64,000 nucleotides of DNA, from NCBI GenBank assembly GCA_002371625.1, contig DFFV01000098.1, forward strand, positions 5,669-69,668, written 5' to 3'. This document shows positions 9,869 to 18,016 of the stretch, piece by piece; position 1 is the stretch's first letter; each line of letters begins with the position of its first letter. The stretch is from Ruminococcus sp. UBA3767 (GTDB lineage Bacteria > Bacillota > Clostridia > Oscillospirales > Ruminococcaceae). The notes below the pieces were generated by a model, which was given only the letters and a program-made list of their open reading frames with translations, did no database searches and had not been told where the DNA came from. The position numbers and the translations under genes were made by a program.

Positions 9869-11479
9869 TTACTCTTTTACGTCATCGACCACAAGGGTAG
9901 CCGAGCCGTATGCTTTCAGCGGTTTTCCGCTCTCGTCGAATTCAAGGGTATAGCGGACATGGAACGGCACTCTTCCTACGGTAAGCGGGATTATCCCCTC
10001 AAGGTGATCGACAGTGCCCTCATCGAGCTGCTTCATCCAGCCACGGTACATATCCGCATAATCGGGCGGGAAAATGCCTACTTCAATGGCAGGTTCGGGG
10101 TAATTATACACTATCGCAGGCAGGTGCAGGTCACGCATACAGCGAAAACACGGACGCATCTGCTTGGTAGCTATATCATACTCCCACGCATATACATTTG
10201 CCTGCTCGCTGGCTGCTCTGAATCTTCTTTCGCTCTCATACACCTCATTGAACCTGTTCTTTTCGGCAGTGATATTTTGCACCATAGCATAAAACAGGTA
10301 CTGGTTGTCCGTTTTGCCAATAAGTCTTATAAAGCTGCGCACGCAGATCATATCCTCGCCGCAGGTCTTTGAGCAAACTTTTCTCCAGGTCTCGCAGGTC
10401 TGCTCCTCTTTAGTTTCGGCGGCACGTTCAAGCGCCGCAACGATTATCCTTTTATTCTCCTCATCAAACGCCTGGAGCGGATCGCTTTCAAGTATTTCCT
10501 GCTCTATCATATTCATGCCGATCTCACGGACATATTTTTTATTCACCCTGAGTATCTCGGCTTTTCCGTCCTGATAAGAAAAAATTGCTGCGCCGCCGAC
10601 AAAGTTATTGAATATCAGCGTTTCCATTGAAGACGGATCCCAGAACCTGCCTGCGTCCATTTTTGCAACAAGGTCCATTGCAGGCGTGAGCGGCTCATGC
10701 TCGAGCAGGTTCATTTTTTCAAGGAACTCATCAGCCGGGACAGGCTTTGAATAAAGATAGCCCTGGACATACTTACAGCCTATGCTCTTCATATAATCAG
10801 CCTGATCCAGCGTTTCAACGCCCTCGGCGATAACAGGCGTGCCCAGCCATTTTGCCATCTGCACGATAGCGCTGATTATTGTGCCGCCTCTGCCGCCGAT
10901 ATTTCCGCTGAGAAATCTCATATCCAGCTTGATAACATCTACTTCAAGGTCCTTGAGGACGTTGAGCGAGGAATAGCCGCTGCCGAAATCGTCCATTTCA
11001 ACGATATAGCCGTAATCGTGCAGCTTCCTGAGAACTCCCGAAACGAGCTCCATTCCGCCGATAGCAGATGTTTCCGTTACCTCAACGTGCAGATACTTTA
11101 CCGGGATATCATATTTCACTCTCAGCTTTTCTATCTCATCGACATAATTCTTTCTGTATATATCGTACCTTGACATATTCACAGATATAGGCACAGGAAC
11201 AGCGCCCTCATCTATGCACCTGCGCAGGAATGCACAAACGGACTCAAAAACTGCAAGGTCCGCACGATAGATAAGGTCGTTTTTTTCAAGCACCGGGATA
11301 AAGTCGGATGGGTACTGCATACCGTAGACAGGGTGCTTCCATCTCATAAGTGCCTCAGCACCTATCATTCTTCCTGTTGAATGGTTTATCTTCGGCTGAT
11401 ATGTAACAAAAATATGTCCAAAGCTGACAGCATCTTCAAAGCACGCAAGCAGCTCCTGCTCGGTCATTGCCTTGCTCAT
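9869..11479 (-). CDS. Cyclic-di-GMP phosphodiesterase (EAL) with C-terminal PAS-like regions
   Basis: A 536-residue cytoplasmic protein predicted to hydrolyse c-di-GMP to pGpG. The EAL domain fills residues 5-255 and keeps the catalytic set: E42 in AEALMRW, N101, E133/E136 in EVTET, D163-D164 in DDFGSG, K184, E219 in AEGVET and Q239. The canonical DDFGSG loop argues for activity. Residues 280-400 and 420-536 look like two degenerate PAS-type sensor regions, placed after rather than before the catalytic domain. There is no GGDEF domain. The ATG at 11479 follows GGGAGGAGGG. It has its own promoter and terminator and lies directly upstream of the surface operon, so it may set the signal that controls attachment; that link is an inference. 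Confidence 0.9.
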   Translation of the reverse strand: MSKAMTEQELLACFEDAVSFGHIFVTYQPKINHSTGRMIGAEALMRWKHPVYGMQYPSDFIPVLEKNDLIYRADLAVFESVCAFLRRCIDEGAVPVPISVNMSRYDIYRKNYVDEIEKLRVKYDIPVKYLHVEVTETSAIGGMELVSGVLRKLHDYGYIVEMDDFGSGYSSLNVLKDLEVDVIKLDMRFLSGNIGGRGGTIISAIVQMAKWLGTPVIAEGVETLDQADYMKSIGCKYVQGYLYSKPVPADEFLEKMNLLEHEPLTPAMDLVAKMDAGRFWDPSSMETLIFNNFVGGAAIFSYQDGKAEILRVNKKYVREIGMNMIEQEILESDPLQAFDEENKRIIVAALERAAETKEEQTCETWRKVCSKTCGEDMICVRSFIRLIGKTDNQYLFYAMVQNITAEKNRFNEVYESERRFRAASEQANVYAWEYDIATKQMRPCFRCMRDLHLPAIVYNYPEPAIEVGIFPPDYADMYRGWMKQLDEGTVDHLEGIIPLTVGRVPFHVRYTLEFDESGKPLKAYGSATLVVDDVKE

Positions 11480-11529
11480 CGCTCATCCCTCCTCCCGCAT
11501 TTTTAACAAAACGTAAACTCCACATTAGC

Positions 11530-11558
11530 ATTATAACATATTTGATGCCATTCGTCAA
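11530..11558 (-). promoter_or_regulatory. Promoter of the EAL gene
   Basis: Minus strand TTGACG (11558-11553), 17 bases, TATAAT (11535-11530), about 50 bases before the ATG. Confidence 0.8.
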
Positions 11559-11570
11559 CAGTTAAACAAG

Positions 11571-11604
11571 CAAAAAACAAGAGCTGCCGCAATTTGCAGC
11601 AGCC
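11571..11604 (-). terminator. Terminator of the GntR-ABC operon
   Basis: Minus-strand hairpin with arms GCTGCTGCAA and TTGCGGCAGC (two wobble positions), then TCTTGTTTTTTG. Confidence 0.65.
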
Positions 11605-11653
11605 CCGTTTATTATGAACGGTGTGGGATAGCTGACACCGTTGCACACGTTTT

Positions 11654-12397
11654 TCAGGCTTTTTTTACAAGAGAGATGAAGTTTTTTCTCAGCTCGTGCT
11701 TTTTCAGCAGCACAACGCTTACAGCTGTAAAAGCGACTGTCAGGATCGCAACAGCTGCAAGCACTGCATTGCCTGCACTGCCAAACAGCTTTACTGCGCC
11801 CGAGCCCACTCCCGAGAACACCTCTTTTCCGGCAAACATTATCAGCATATAGAATACCCAGAAGCCTATCCACGCCCATTTGCCTGCTCTGTAAAAAATA
11901 CAGATGAACAGCACTGCGCAGATGCAGATCAAGAAGCAAAAGAGCATCTGGAATGCAAACGCTGCGAGCATACCCGTAAATCCGCTGACATCAGAGGTTA
12001 TCTCGAATGCTTTTACAAGCGGAAGGAACTTATAGCCCAGATCCCAGTTATCTGTTATCTTCATTATCAGCGCTTCAAATGCGAACGAAAGACAGGAAAC
12101 AAGGACAACAGAAACTGCTATCGTGAGCATCAGCGATTTTATGACAGAGCTTCTTGAACGGTTGAAGCACACCGATGACTGCAATGCTACCGAAGCAGTC
12201 ATACAGGTAGTGCCGAAGGACCAGAACAGCATTGCCGATGTTGAAAAATTATTCAGTCCGTATGCGTCACTGTCGCCATTGACGATAATGGCGATGACCG
12301 TTGCAAGTACAGCCGCAAGCGTTCCCAATATAACGCAGCCTGTCAGCCTGCGTTTGAGGTCGTATTTAAGTATATATCCAAGCATAGCGTTCTTCAT
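11654..12397 (-). CDS. ABC transporter membrane subunit (second permease of YtrA-type operon)
   Basis: A 247-residue integral membrane protein with about six hydrophobic segments (near residues 18-38, 50-72, 88-112, 140-165, 170-190 and 205-230). It has no ATP-binding motifs. It starts 11 bases after the first permease and ends the operon. Together with the ATPase at 13210-14055 it should form an ABC-2-type transporter of the Ytr kind, which in Bacillus responds to cell-wall antibiotics. The substrate cannot be read from the sequence. Confidence 0.75.
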   Translation of the reverse strand: MKNAMLGYILKYDLKRRLTGCVILGTLAAVLATVIAIIVNGDSDAYGLNNFSTSAMLFWSFGTTCMTASVALQSSVCFNRSRSSVIKSLMLTIAVSVVLVSCLSFAFEALIMKITDNWDLGYKFLPLVKAFEITSDVSGFTGMLAAFAFQMLFCFLICICAVLFICIFYRAGKWAWIGFWVFYMLIMFAGKEVFSGVGSGAVKLFGSAGNAVLAAVAILTVAFTAVSVVLLKKHELRKNFISLVKKA

Positions 12398-12408
12398 TTT
12401 TTCTCCCC

Positions 12409-13188
12409 CTATTTTGTCGTAGCTGCAACTGCATAGTTCTCAAATGACAGCTTTCTTATCATTATGTGATGTATCAGGGACATCACTGCTACGAACAGCG
12501 CAAGCACTGCAAATACCATCCAGCTGTAGTTGCTTCCGGCAAGCAGCGCTATCGGTGCTATACCGCCCACCACGACAGCGATAAGTCCGAGTATCACCGC
12601 AGCAAACGCTTTTGCTCCCTTGCACCTGTTGAGTGCCAGCATGAACAGTGTTCCCAGCATTACGCACGCAAGCACGACAAACATCATGAATGCGATCTCA
12701 CCGAATGTTCCGCCAGGTATCTTATCACCGAACACGGTGATATTCTCTTTAGTATAAAAGTCTTTCAGGACAGAATACCTGCCGCTGCACAGCATTGACA
12801 TAAGGTAGTTTGCGCCTGCCTTTGAAAGCATTATGGCAGGTCCTATGATAACAGCAGCGATAAGATGCGAGATAGCGATCGCCTTTTCTGTGTTCTTTCT
12901 TGAAATGTTCATTTGCAGCGATATGGTTATGAGCTGTGCTGTAAATCCCAGTCCGCCGCCGAGCGCTGCACCTACTGCAAGGATGATCCCGAAGTTATCT
13001 ACGGAAAAATCGAGCTTTGAATTATCAGTGGTCACTGTACCCTCTTTTTCATAAATATCATCTACCCTGCTTTTTGCGTTTGAGAGCCCGATGAATGAGA
13101 AAACGAGCACTATCACCGCAAGAATTGCTGCAGTGACAAATATCTCTTTGGGTGTCCACACACTGCGGACGAGCTTTTTTGTATACAT
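12409..13188 (-). CDS. ABC transporter membrane subunit (first permease of YtrA-type operon)
   Basis: About 259 residues from the ATG at 13188, chosen because GGGGAGGGGG lies 6 bases upstream; an in-frame ATG at 13206 would add six residues. Membrane segments lie near residues 15-38, 65-90, 105-130, 165-190, 195-215 and 222-245. A soluble loop of about 35 residues follows the first segment (KSRVDDIYEKEG). It has no catalytic motif. It sits between the ATPase and the second permease in a tight operon, so a heterodimeric permease is likely. Confidence 0.75.
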   Translation of the reverse strand: MYTKKLVRSVWTPKEIFVTAAILAVIVLVFSFIGLSNAKSRVDDIYEKEGTVTTDNSKLDFSVDNFGIILAVGAALGGGLGFTAQLITISLQMNISRKNTEKAIAISHLIAAVIIGPAIMLSKAGANYLMSMLCSGRYSVLKDFYTKENITVFGDKIPGGTFGEIAFMMFVVLACVMLGTLFMLALNRCKGAKAFAAVILGLIAVVVGGIAPIALLAGSNYSWMVFAVLALFVAVMSLIHHIMIRKLSFENYAVAATTK

Positions 13189-13209
13189 ATTTATCCCCCT
13201 CCCCAAAAA

Positions 13210-14055
13210 TCAATCATTTGTCATCTGTATAAACAGGCTCTGAAGGCTTGCTTTTGATACCTCAAGTCCCTGCGGTACGTTTTCGGGTGCGCCCTTTATG
13301 TAAGCCGACTTTATTCCGCCGATGGTATCGCTTCCAAGCACCTGCTTTCCTGCAATGTACTTATCCACCAGCTCCGCAGGACCTGTTACCGTGAACGAAC
13401 CTGCCATTATAGCCTCGGTATCCTCGGCAGTAACTACCCTGCCCTTATCTATGATTATAGCCTTTTCGATAAGATTTGCGCACTCATCAATAAGGTGAGT
13501 TGAGATGATGAATGTGCTGCCTGTTTCGGTATATCTTTCGATAAGCTCTTTGTAAAACAGCTCTCTGTGGTTAGGATCAAGTCCCAGGACAGGCTCATCA
13601 AAGAACACATAGTCTGCACCGGATGCAAGTGCGATTATCAGCTTTGCGATGCTTGAATAACCGGTAGAAAGCCCTATCAGCTTCTTTTTGATATCAAGGT
13701 CAAACTTCTTCGCAAGCGAGAGAGCATACTCCTCATCAAGCTCGGGGTAGAATATTTTTACCAGCTTGACTGCATCTTTGAATCTTCTGTCAACAGGCAG
13801 CAGGTTATGCTCGCTCATTGTGAACACCTTACGCAGTACATCGTCATTTTCGATCGAAGGCTCGCCGTCGATGAATATCTCACCGGATGTCGGAAAAATG
13901 CGGTTTGAGATAAGGTTTACCAGCGTGGATTTTCCTGCGCCGTTCCTGCCCAGCAGTCCGTATATCTTTCCGTACTCTATCGTCAGCGAAACATCCTCAA
14001 GTGCCTTTGTTTCCTTATAATGCTTTGTAAGATTTTTAACTTCTATCCCTCTCAT
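13210..14055 (-). CDS. ABC transporter ATP-binding protein (YtrB-like)
   Basis: A 281-residue ATPase. Walker A is GRNGAGKS (residues 36-43), Walker B is YVFFDEP (around 149-155) and the switch His is H187 in STHLID. The signature loop is degenerate, LSTGYSS (129-135) in place of LSGGQ, as is common in the YtrB/NatA-like branch. It lies 5 bases after the GntR gene and is followed by two permeases, the standard regulator-ATPase-permease order. It probably drives export or drug sensing at the membrane; the substrate is unknown. Confidence 0.88.
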   Translation of the reverse strand: MRGIEVKNLTKHYKETKALEDVSLTIEYGKIYGLLGRNGAGKSTLVNLISNRIFPTSGEIFIDGEPSIENDDVLRKVFTMSEHNLLPVDRRFKDAVKLVKIFYPELDEEYALSLAKKFDLDIKKKLIGLSTGYSSIAKLIIALASGADYVFFDEPVLGLDPNHRELFYKELIERYTETGSTFIISTHLIDECANLIEKAIIIDKGRVVTAEDTEAIMAGSFTVTGPAELVDKYIAGKQVLGSDTIGGIKSAYIKGAPENVPQGLEVSKASLQSLFIQMTND

Positions 14056-14060
14056 TTTGA

Positions 14061-14420
14061 TTATCCCCTTTCGATCATGTCTATAATATCTTTTTTTGTA
14101 AGTCCCAGCTTTTGCGCCTCATCAAGCATTGTTTTTATATATCCGTCAAAAAAATCTGACTGTCTTTCTTTTTTCAGGCTTTCGACTGCTCCCTGTGATA
14201 CGAACATACCAAGTCCCCTTTTCTTATAGATTATACCCTTATCGACCAGCATATTTACCCCCTTGAGCGCCGTTGCAGGATTTATCTTCAGCTGCACTGA
14301 CATCTCCGTGGTCGAAGGTATCTGCTCCCCCTCTTTTATGGCTCCCGAGATTATACTGTCGCTCAGCCAATCGGCAAGCTGCACGAATATCGGCTTTTCG
14401 CTTTCAAAGTTTATCTGCAT
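14061..14420 (-). CDS. GntR-family transcriptional regulator, YtrA subfamily
   Basis: A 119-residue regulator. Residues 1-75 are the winged-helix GntR DNA-binding domain (IFVQLADWLSDSI, IPSTTEMSVQL, NPATALKGVNML and the wing DKGIIYKKRGLGMFV). The remaining 45 residues form only a short helical tail, the mark of the YtrA subfamily, which regulates linked ABC transporters. A strong ribosome site (AAAGGAGG) precedes the ATG. Nested inverted repeats at the upstream promoter are the obvious autoregulatory target. Confidence 0.9.
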   Translation of the reverse strand: MQINFESEKPIFVQLADWLSDSIISGAIKEGEQIPSTTEMSVQLKINPATALKGVNMLVDKGIIYKKRGLGMFVSQGAVESLKKERQSDFFDGYIKTMLDEAQKLGLTKKDIIDMIERG

Positions 14421-14484
14421 TTTCCGTCCTCCTTTGAGTTGTCTGCGTTTCTTTTGTTCTGATTATTTGTTTTTTGTGTTTTGT

Positions 14485-14574
14485 TCAGCGCATCTGCCTT
14501 TGCTTTTTCTCTTTAAGTGCAAAATAGATGTGTCTCATCATCAGCGCTATAAGCGGTAAAAATCCTATCAGCAT
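14485..14574 (-). CDS. Small membrane peptide (29 residues) leading the GntR-ABC operon
   Basis: A short frame begins with ATG at 14574 behind GGGGGAGAAAAA and ends with TGA at 14485. The product is one hydrophobic helix (MLIGFLPLIALMM) followed by RHIYFALKEKKQRQMR, a positive-inside tail. It lies between the operon promoter and the GntR gene, with 64 bases between its stop and the regulator start. The good ribosome site, membrane-helix composition and position support a real small protein. It might modulate the transporter or act as a leader peptide; neither can be decided here. Confidence 0.55.
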   Translation of the reverse strand: MLIGFLPLIALMMRHIYFALKEKKQRQMR

Positions 14575-14607
14575 TTTTTCTCCCCCGTTTCTTTTTATGT
14601 CTGTGTT

Positions 14608-14673
14608 GGTTGGTTTGTTAGTGGGTTAATTACCTCTGTAACTAACCATATCACAAACCAACCTGTTTGTCAA
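14608..14673 (-). promoter_or_regulatory. Promoter and nested operators of the GntR-ABC operon
   Basis: Minus strand TTGACA (14673-14668), 17 bases, TATGGT (14650-14645). A perfect 11-bp inverted repeat (GGTTGGTTTGT at 14608-14618, ACAAACCAACC at 14653-14663) places one arm inside the promoter spacer. A second repeat nested within it (GGTTAATTAC-CTCT-GTAACTAACC, 14624-14647, one mismatch) covers the -10 end and the start of transcription. This fits repression by the linked GntR protein. Confidence 0.7.
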
Positions 14674-14749
14674 CCCCTTTTTTCAAATTTTTTCGCACAT
14701 ATTTCGGCTCACACGCAGAAAGCGCCGTATTTTCGTCAGTTTTTGAGCA

Positions 14750-14840
14750 AATATTTTTTATTGCAAGCAGCCGCTGAATTGCAGGTTTGTATACCTGCAC
14801 TAAAAAGCCGCTGCACATTTGTGCAATTTTCACCAATAAA
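14750..14840. other. Intergenic stretch with palindrome, unassigned
   Basis: The 220 bases between the GntR-ABC promoter and the lipoprotein gene hold a GCAGGT-6-ACCTGC palindrome near 14780-14800 and a TGCACATTTGTGCA palindrome near 14812-14826. No clear promoter for the lipoprotein gene can be named. Confidence 0.3.
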
Positions 14841-14896
14841 TCGTTCATGGCAGCTGCGTATATATATCAGACATCTGCCGAAAGGAGTTTTTTAAT

Positions 14897-16003
14897 ATGA
14901 AAAGAATAATTGCTATGATACTTGCCGCAACGATGATCTTTGCAATGTCCGCCTGCTCAGAGAGCACTTCACAAAATGATATTTCCCCGGCTTCGCAGGT
15001 CGTTCCGGACAAGCTGACACCGCCCGAAACACGCATAGACAGCAGCGTTATCATACCCGACAAGCTGACGCCCGCCACAACAGAGGCGCAGGATTTCGCA
15101 AACAGCGAGCCTTCCTATTTCAAATTCACATCATCAGCCGAGAAATATGACGCTGCCGAAAAGGTACGCTATTACTACAAGGGCGAGATAGCATCCGAGG
15201 GTGCAAAGCGCACTATATTCACCATGCTCGGCGAGCTCATAAAAAGCGGCGAGATACAGCTTAAAAACGAACAGCAGGTAACGGGCGGCGCAAATGCCCT
15301 GATAACATTCACAGGCGAAAAAGGCGAAGAATACAAGCTGTGCGAGGGACTGCTGATAGAGCACCCGGGTGAAGAGGGCGGAAGCTCGGTATATATTTTC
15401 CGCACGCCTCACTCTGTTATATACCTCGGTGCAGATTATGAAGCTATGCAGAACTTAAATAGCACGATACAAAGCGCAGTAATGACAAGCAAGAACCTTG
15501 TTAAGACAACATCGCTGAATGACACCGAGCCTGAACAAAAAAAGCTCATTCCGCAAGATATAGCGTATATCAGGGTGTATTCAAACTATGCCGAGGGTCG
15601 TGTTGAAAAGGGTTTTTACCTGACAGTCAACGGCGAATACCACACATTTGACTATTCCAAGATAGACCCGGAAGAGAATAAACAGGCAAGTGAAACCCAC
15701 GAACAGTGGCTGCTAAATCAGATATGTGAGAATTCGCCGTACGATATAATTCACTACGGCTTGCAGACAAGGTACATAACACAGGCACTTGAATATGCCG
15801 CAAAGACAGACCCTGACGCTAAGGTGACTACTACGCACAAAATGTGCGACTACGGACAGAAAACATCTTATGCAGTTGTTGACGGAAAGCCGATAATGCT
15901 GTATTCCTACGGCGACAACCTGAGGGTAGTTGAGGACGACAATGCCAAAAAGGCAGAGGAATTATTCACTAAAGCACTCACGGATAATATAAAGGTCGAG
16001 TGA
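14897..16003 (+). CDS. Lipoprotein of unknown function
   Basis: A 368-residue protein with a lipoprotein signal: MKRIIAMILAATMIFAMSAC, with Cys20 as the lipidation site. A Ser/Thr/Pro-rich linker of about 45 residues follows, containing a duplicated VPDKLTPPET/IPDKLTPATT motif, then a soluble domain. The ATG has AAGGAG upstream. It ends in its own terminator before the two-component system, so it is a separate unit. I do not recognise the domain. It could be an extracellular sensor or substrate-binding partner of the nearby system, but nothing in the sequence proves this. Confidence 0.75.
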   Translation: MKRIIAMILAATMIFAMSACSESTSQNDISPASQVVPDKLTPPETRIDSSVIIPDKLTPATTEAQDFANSEPSYFKFTSSAEKYDAAEKVRYYYKGEIASEGAKRTIFTMLGELIKSGEIQLKNEQQVTGGANALITFTGEKGEEYKLCEGLLIEHPGEEGGSSVYIFRTPHSVIYLGADYEAMQNLNSTIQSAVMTSKNLVKTTSLNDTEPEQKKLIPQDIAYIRVYSNYAEGRVEKGFYLTVNGEYHTFDYSKIDPEENKQASETHEQWLLNQICENSPYDIIHYGLQTRYITQALEYAAKTDPDAKVTTTHKMCDYGQKTSYAVVDGKPIMLYSYGDNLRVVEDDNAKKAEELFTKALTDNIKVE

Positions 16004-16010
16004 CAAGCAA

Positions 16011-16041
16011 AGCCTGCACCGCAAGGGTGTGGGCTTTTTTT
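16011..16041 (+). terminator. Terminator of the lipoprotein gene
   Basis: Stem GCCTGCACC/GGTGTGGGC (two G-U pairs) with a GCAAG loop, then seven T. Confidence 0.8.
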
Positions 16042-16053
16042 GCGGTCGTGCGG

Positions 16054-16082
16054 TTGATTTTGGCGGCGGTTTATGATAGTAT
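16054..16082 (+). promoter_or_regulatory. Promoter of the two-component system
   Basis: TTGATT (16054), 17 bases, TAGTAT (16077). It supports the downstream ATG at 16114 as the true start of the response regulator, since an earlier start at 16000 would lie upstream of the promoter. Confidence 0.55.
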
Positions 16083-16113
16083 TATGATAGCAAAAAATAA
16101 CGGGGGAAGAATA

Positions 16114-16812
16114 ATGGCTGACAGAAAAATACTTATCATAGACGATGACATCGACCTTTCAATGATAATCACGGATATGCTTGAGAGCAAGGGCTTTTTT
16201 GTAAGTTGCGCTCAGAGCAGCGAGGAGGCTTTTGATATTCTTGCACAAAGCAGCTTTGACCTGATACTGCTTGATATCAACCTGCCCGACAGCGACGGCT
16301 TTGATGTGTGCAGGCAGCTCAGAGAGGTATCAAATGTGCCTGTTATTTTCGCAAGTGCAAGAACGAGCGAAACGGACAGGATAACCGGGTTTGACATCGG
16401 CGGCGACGATTATCTTCCCAAGCCCTACTCGATGAAGGAGCTGCTTTCACGCATAAATGCGCTTATCAGGCGCACATACGGCAGCAGCGAAAAGGAAAAG
16501 ACGGTCAGCTTTGGCAGCGTTAAGGTGAACATTACCGCAAGAACGGCAACACGCAGCGGCAAGGCGGTGAACCTTTCGCTGAGAGAATTTGACCTTCTGG
16601 CTTACCTTTGCGAGCACAAGAACGAGGCTATCACAAAGGATAAACTGATAAGCGGGGTGTGGGGGGCTTTTTCAATGGTCGAGCCTTCAACGCTTACGGT
16701 GCACATACGCTGGCTGCGTGAAAAGCTGGAGGATGACCCGGCACAGCCCGTTTACATAAAAACGGTATGGGGAGTAGGCTACATTCTGGAGGATAAGGGA
16801 AATGAGAGCTAA
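16114..16812 (+). CDS. OmpR/PhoB-family response regulator
   Basis: 232 residues from the ATG at 16114 (GGGGGAAG upstream), the usual length for the family. The receiver domain (1-120) has the acidic pocket D10-D12, the phosphorylation site D54 in LILLDINLPD and K103 in LPKPY. The winged-helix DNA-binding domain covers 135-230 (LREFDLLAYLCEH, TVHIRWLREKLEDDP, TVWGVGYIL). It overlaps the histidine kinase gene by 11 bases. Its likely target is the CTTAA-N6-CTTAA direct repeat before the ABC genes at 17949, a spacing typical of tandem OmpR-type dimers. Confidence 0.93.
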   Translation: MADRKILIIDDDIDLSMIITDMLESKGFFVSCAQSSEEAFDILAQSSFDLILLDINLPDSDGFDVCRQLREVSNVPVIFASARTSETDRITGFDIGGDDYLPKPYSMKELLSRINALIRRTYGSSEKEKTVSFGSVKVNITARTATRSGKAVNLSLREFDLLAYLCEHKNEAITKDKLISGVWGAFSMVEPSTLTVHIRWLREKLEDDPAQPVYIKTVWGVGYILEDKGNES

Positions 16813-17953
16813 GCTGTTTATTCAGGCGCTGATATTTTCGCTGCTGATAATCGTCGCAGGTGCGCTGTTTTATTTTTCAGGCTCGCAGAGTGATCCCGAT
16901 GAGGCAAGGTCAGCCTCGCTGGTGGGCGCTTACGAGGTAAAAACGATGATAAACGAGGGGAACACTGCACAGGCTGTACAGAAGCTGGACGAGCTGGACG
17001 AACAGCTCAGGGCGCTGGACATAAAGACAAAGCGCAGCAAGAGCATAGCCTGGATCTGTCTTATCGCTTCGGCGGCGATATTTGCAAATGCGGCATACAC
17101 CTATTTTGCGGTGCTGCGCCCGTTTGCAAAGCTGGAAAGATACGCAAACGAGATAGCTGCGGGCAACTTTGATATTCCGCTTGACTATGAGCGAAAAAAC
17201 TACTTCGGAAAATTCACCTGGGCTTTTGACAGCATGAGGCGTGAGATAATTGCGGCAAGGGCAGGCGAAAAGCAGGCTGTTGAGAACAACAAGACAGTCA
17301 TCGCAACACTTTCTCACGATATTAAAACGCCTGTTGCTTCGATAAGGGCTTATGCCGAGGGACTGGAGGCGTACCTTGATACATCGCCTGAAAAGCGAAG
17401 CAGGTATCTTGAGGTGATAATGCGCAAGTGCGATGAGGTATCAAGGCTGACCAACGACCTGTTCATACATTCGCTCTCAGACCTTGACAAGCTGAGCATT
17501 GAGCTTGCGCCGACCGAGCTTTGCTCGCTGATGGAGGAAACGATAACCGAGCTTGATCCAAGCGGCAGGGAGATACATTTTGAAAAGCCCGATTTTGATT
17601 TCACAGCGCAGGCAGATGCGCAGAGAGTAAGGCAGATAGCAGAGAACCTTATCACCAACTCAAGAAAATACGCAAAGACGGATATAGACGTTACTATGAA
17701 AACAAATGACGGCACGCTGGAAATATGCTTCGCCGACCACGGAAAAGGCATTCCCGATGAGGACATGGCTTTTGTGCTTGAAAAGTTCTATCGTGGGCAC
17801 AACTGCGAGGGTGCTCAGGGAAGCGGACTTGGACTTTACATAGTTCAGCACCTTTGCAGCAAGATGGATGCACAGCTGAAGCTGCACAACACCCCCTCGG
17901 GACTTGCGGTCACTGTTGTTTTCAGCGGACAAAAGGGCACAAAAACACCTTAA
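16802..17953 (+). CDS. Sensor histidine kinase
   Basis: 383 residues. Membrane segments at about 5-25 and 82-104 enclose a small external domain of some 55 residues with a helical, Glu/Lys-rich look. A HAMP linker follows (105-155), then HisKA with H172 in TLSHDIKTP and an ATPase domain with N box (ENLITNSRKYAK), G1 box (DHGKGIPDED) and G2 box (GSGLGLYI). All catalytic motifs are intact. The external domain is larger than in BceS-type sensors, so this is not a strict Bce system. Its stop codon overlaps the operator of the following ABC genes. Confidence 0.93.
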   Translation: MRAKLFIQALIFSLLIIVAGALFYFSGSQSDPDEARSASLVGAYEVKTMINEGNTAQAVQKLDELDEQLRALDIKTKRSKSIAWICLIASAAIFANAAYTYFAVLRPFAKLERYANEIAAGNFDIPLDYERKNYFGKFTWAFDSMRREIIAARAGEKQAVENNKTVIATLSHDIKTPVASIRAYAEGLEAYLDTSPEKRSRYLEVIMRKCDEVSRLTNDLFIHSLSDLDKLSIELAPTELCSLMEETITELDPSGREIHFEKPDFDFTAQADAQRVRQIAENLITNSRKYAKTDIDVTMKTNDGTLEICFADHGKGIPDEDMAFVLEKFYRGHNCEGAQGSGLGLYIVQHLCSKMDAQLKLHNTPSGLAVTVVFSGQKGTKTP

Positions 17954-17982
17954 GGATTTCTTAATAACTTTTGCTGTAAACT
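17949..17982 (+). promoter_or_regulatory. Response-regulator operator and promoter of the ABC genes
   Basis: Direct repeat CTTAA (17949-17953) and CTTAA (17960-17964) with an 11-bp period, 12 bases, then -10 TAAACT (17977-17982). No good -35 is present, as expected for an activator-dependent promoter. The same layout recurs at 25135-25168. Confidence 0.65.
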
Positions 17983-18016
17983 GAAGGCACAATAAAAAAT
18001 AAGCGGGGGAAAGGTT

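Noticed and set aside
16000-16113. Longer N-terminus of the response regulator
   Set aside because: It covers a terminator and the promoter, and the family normally starts a few residues before the first receiver-domain strand.
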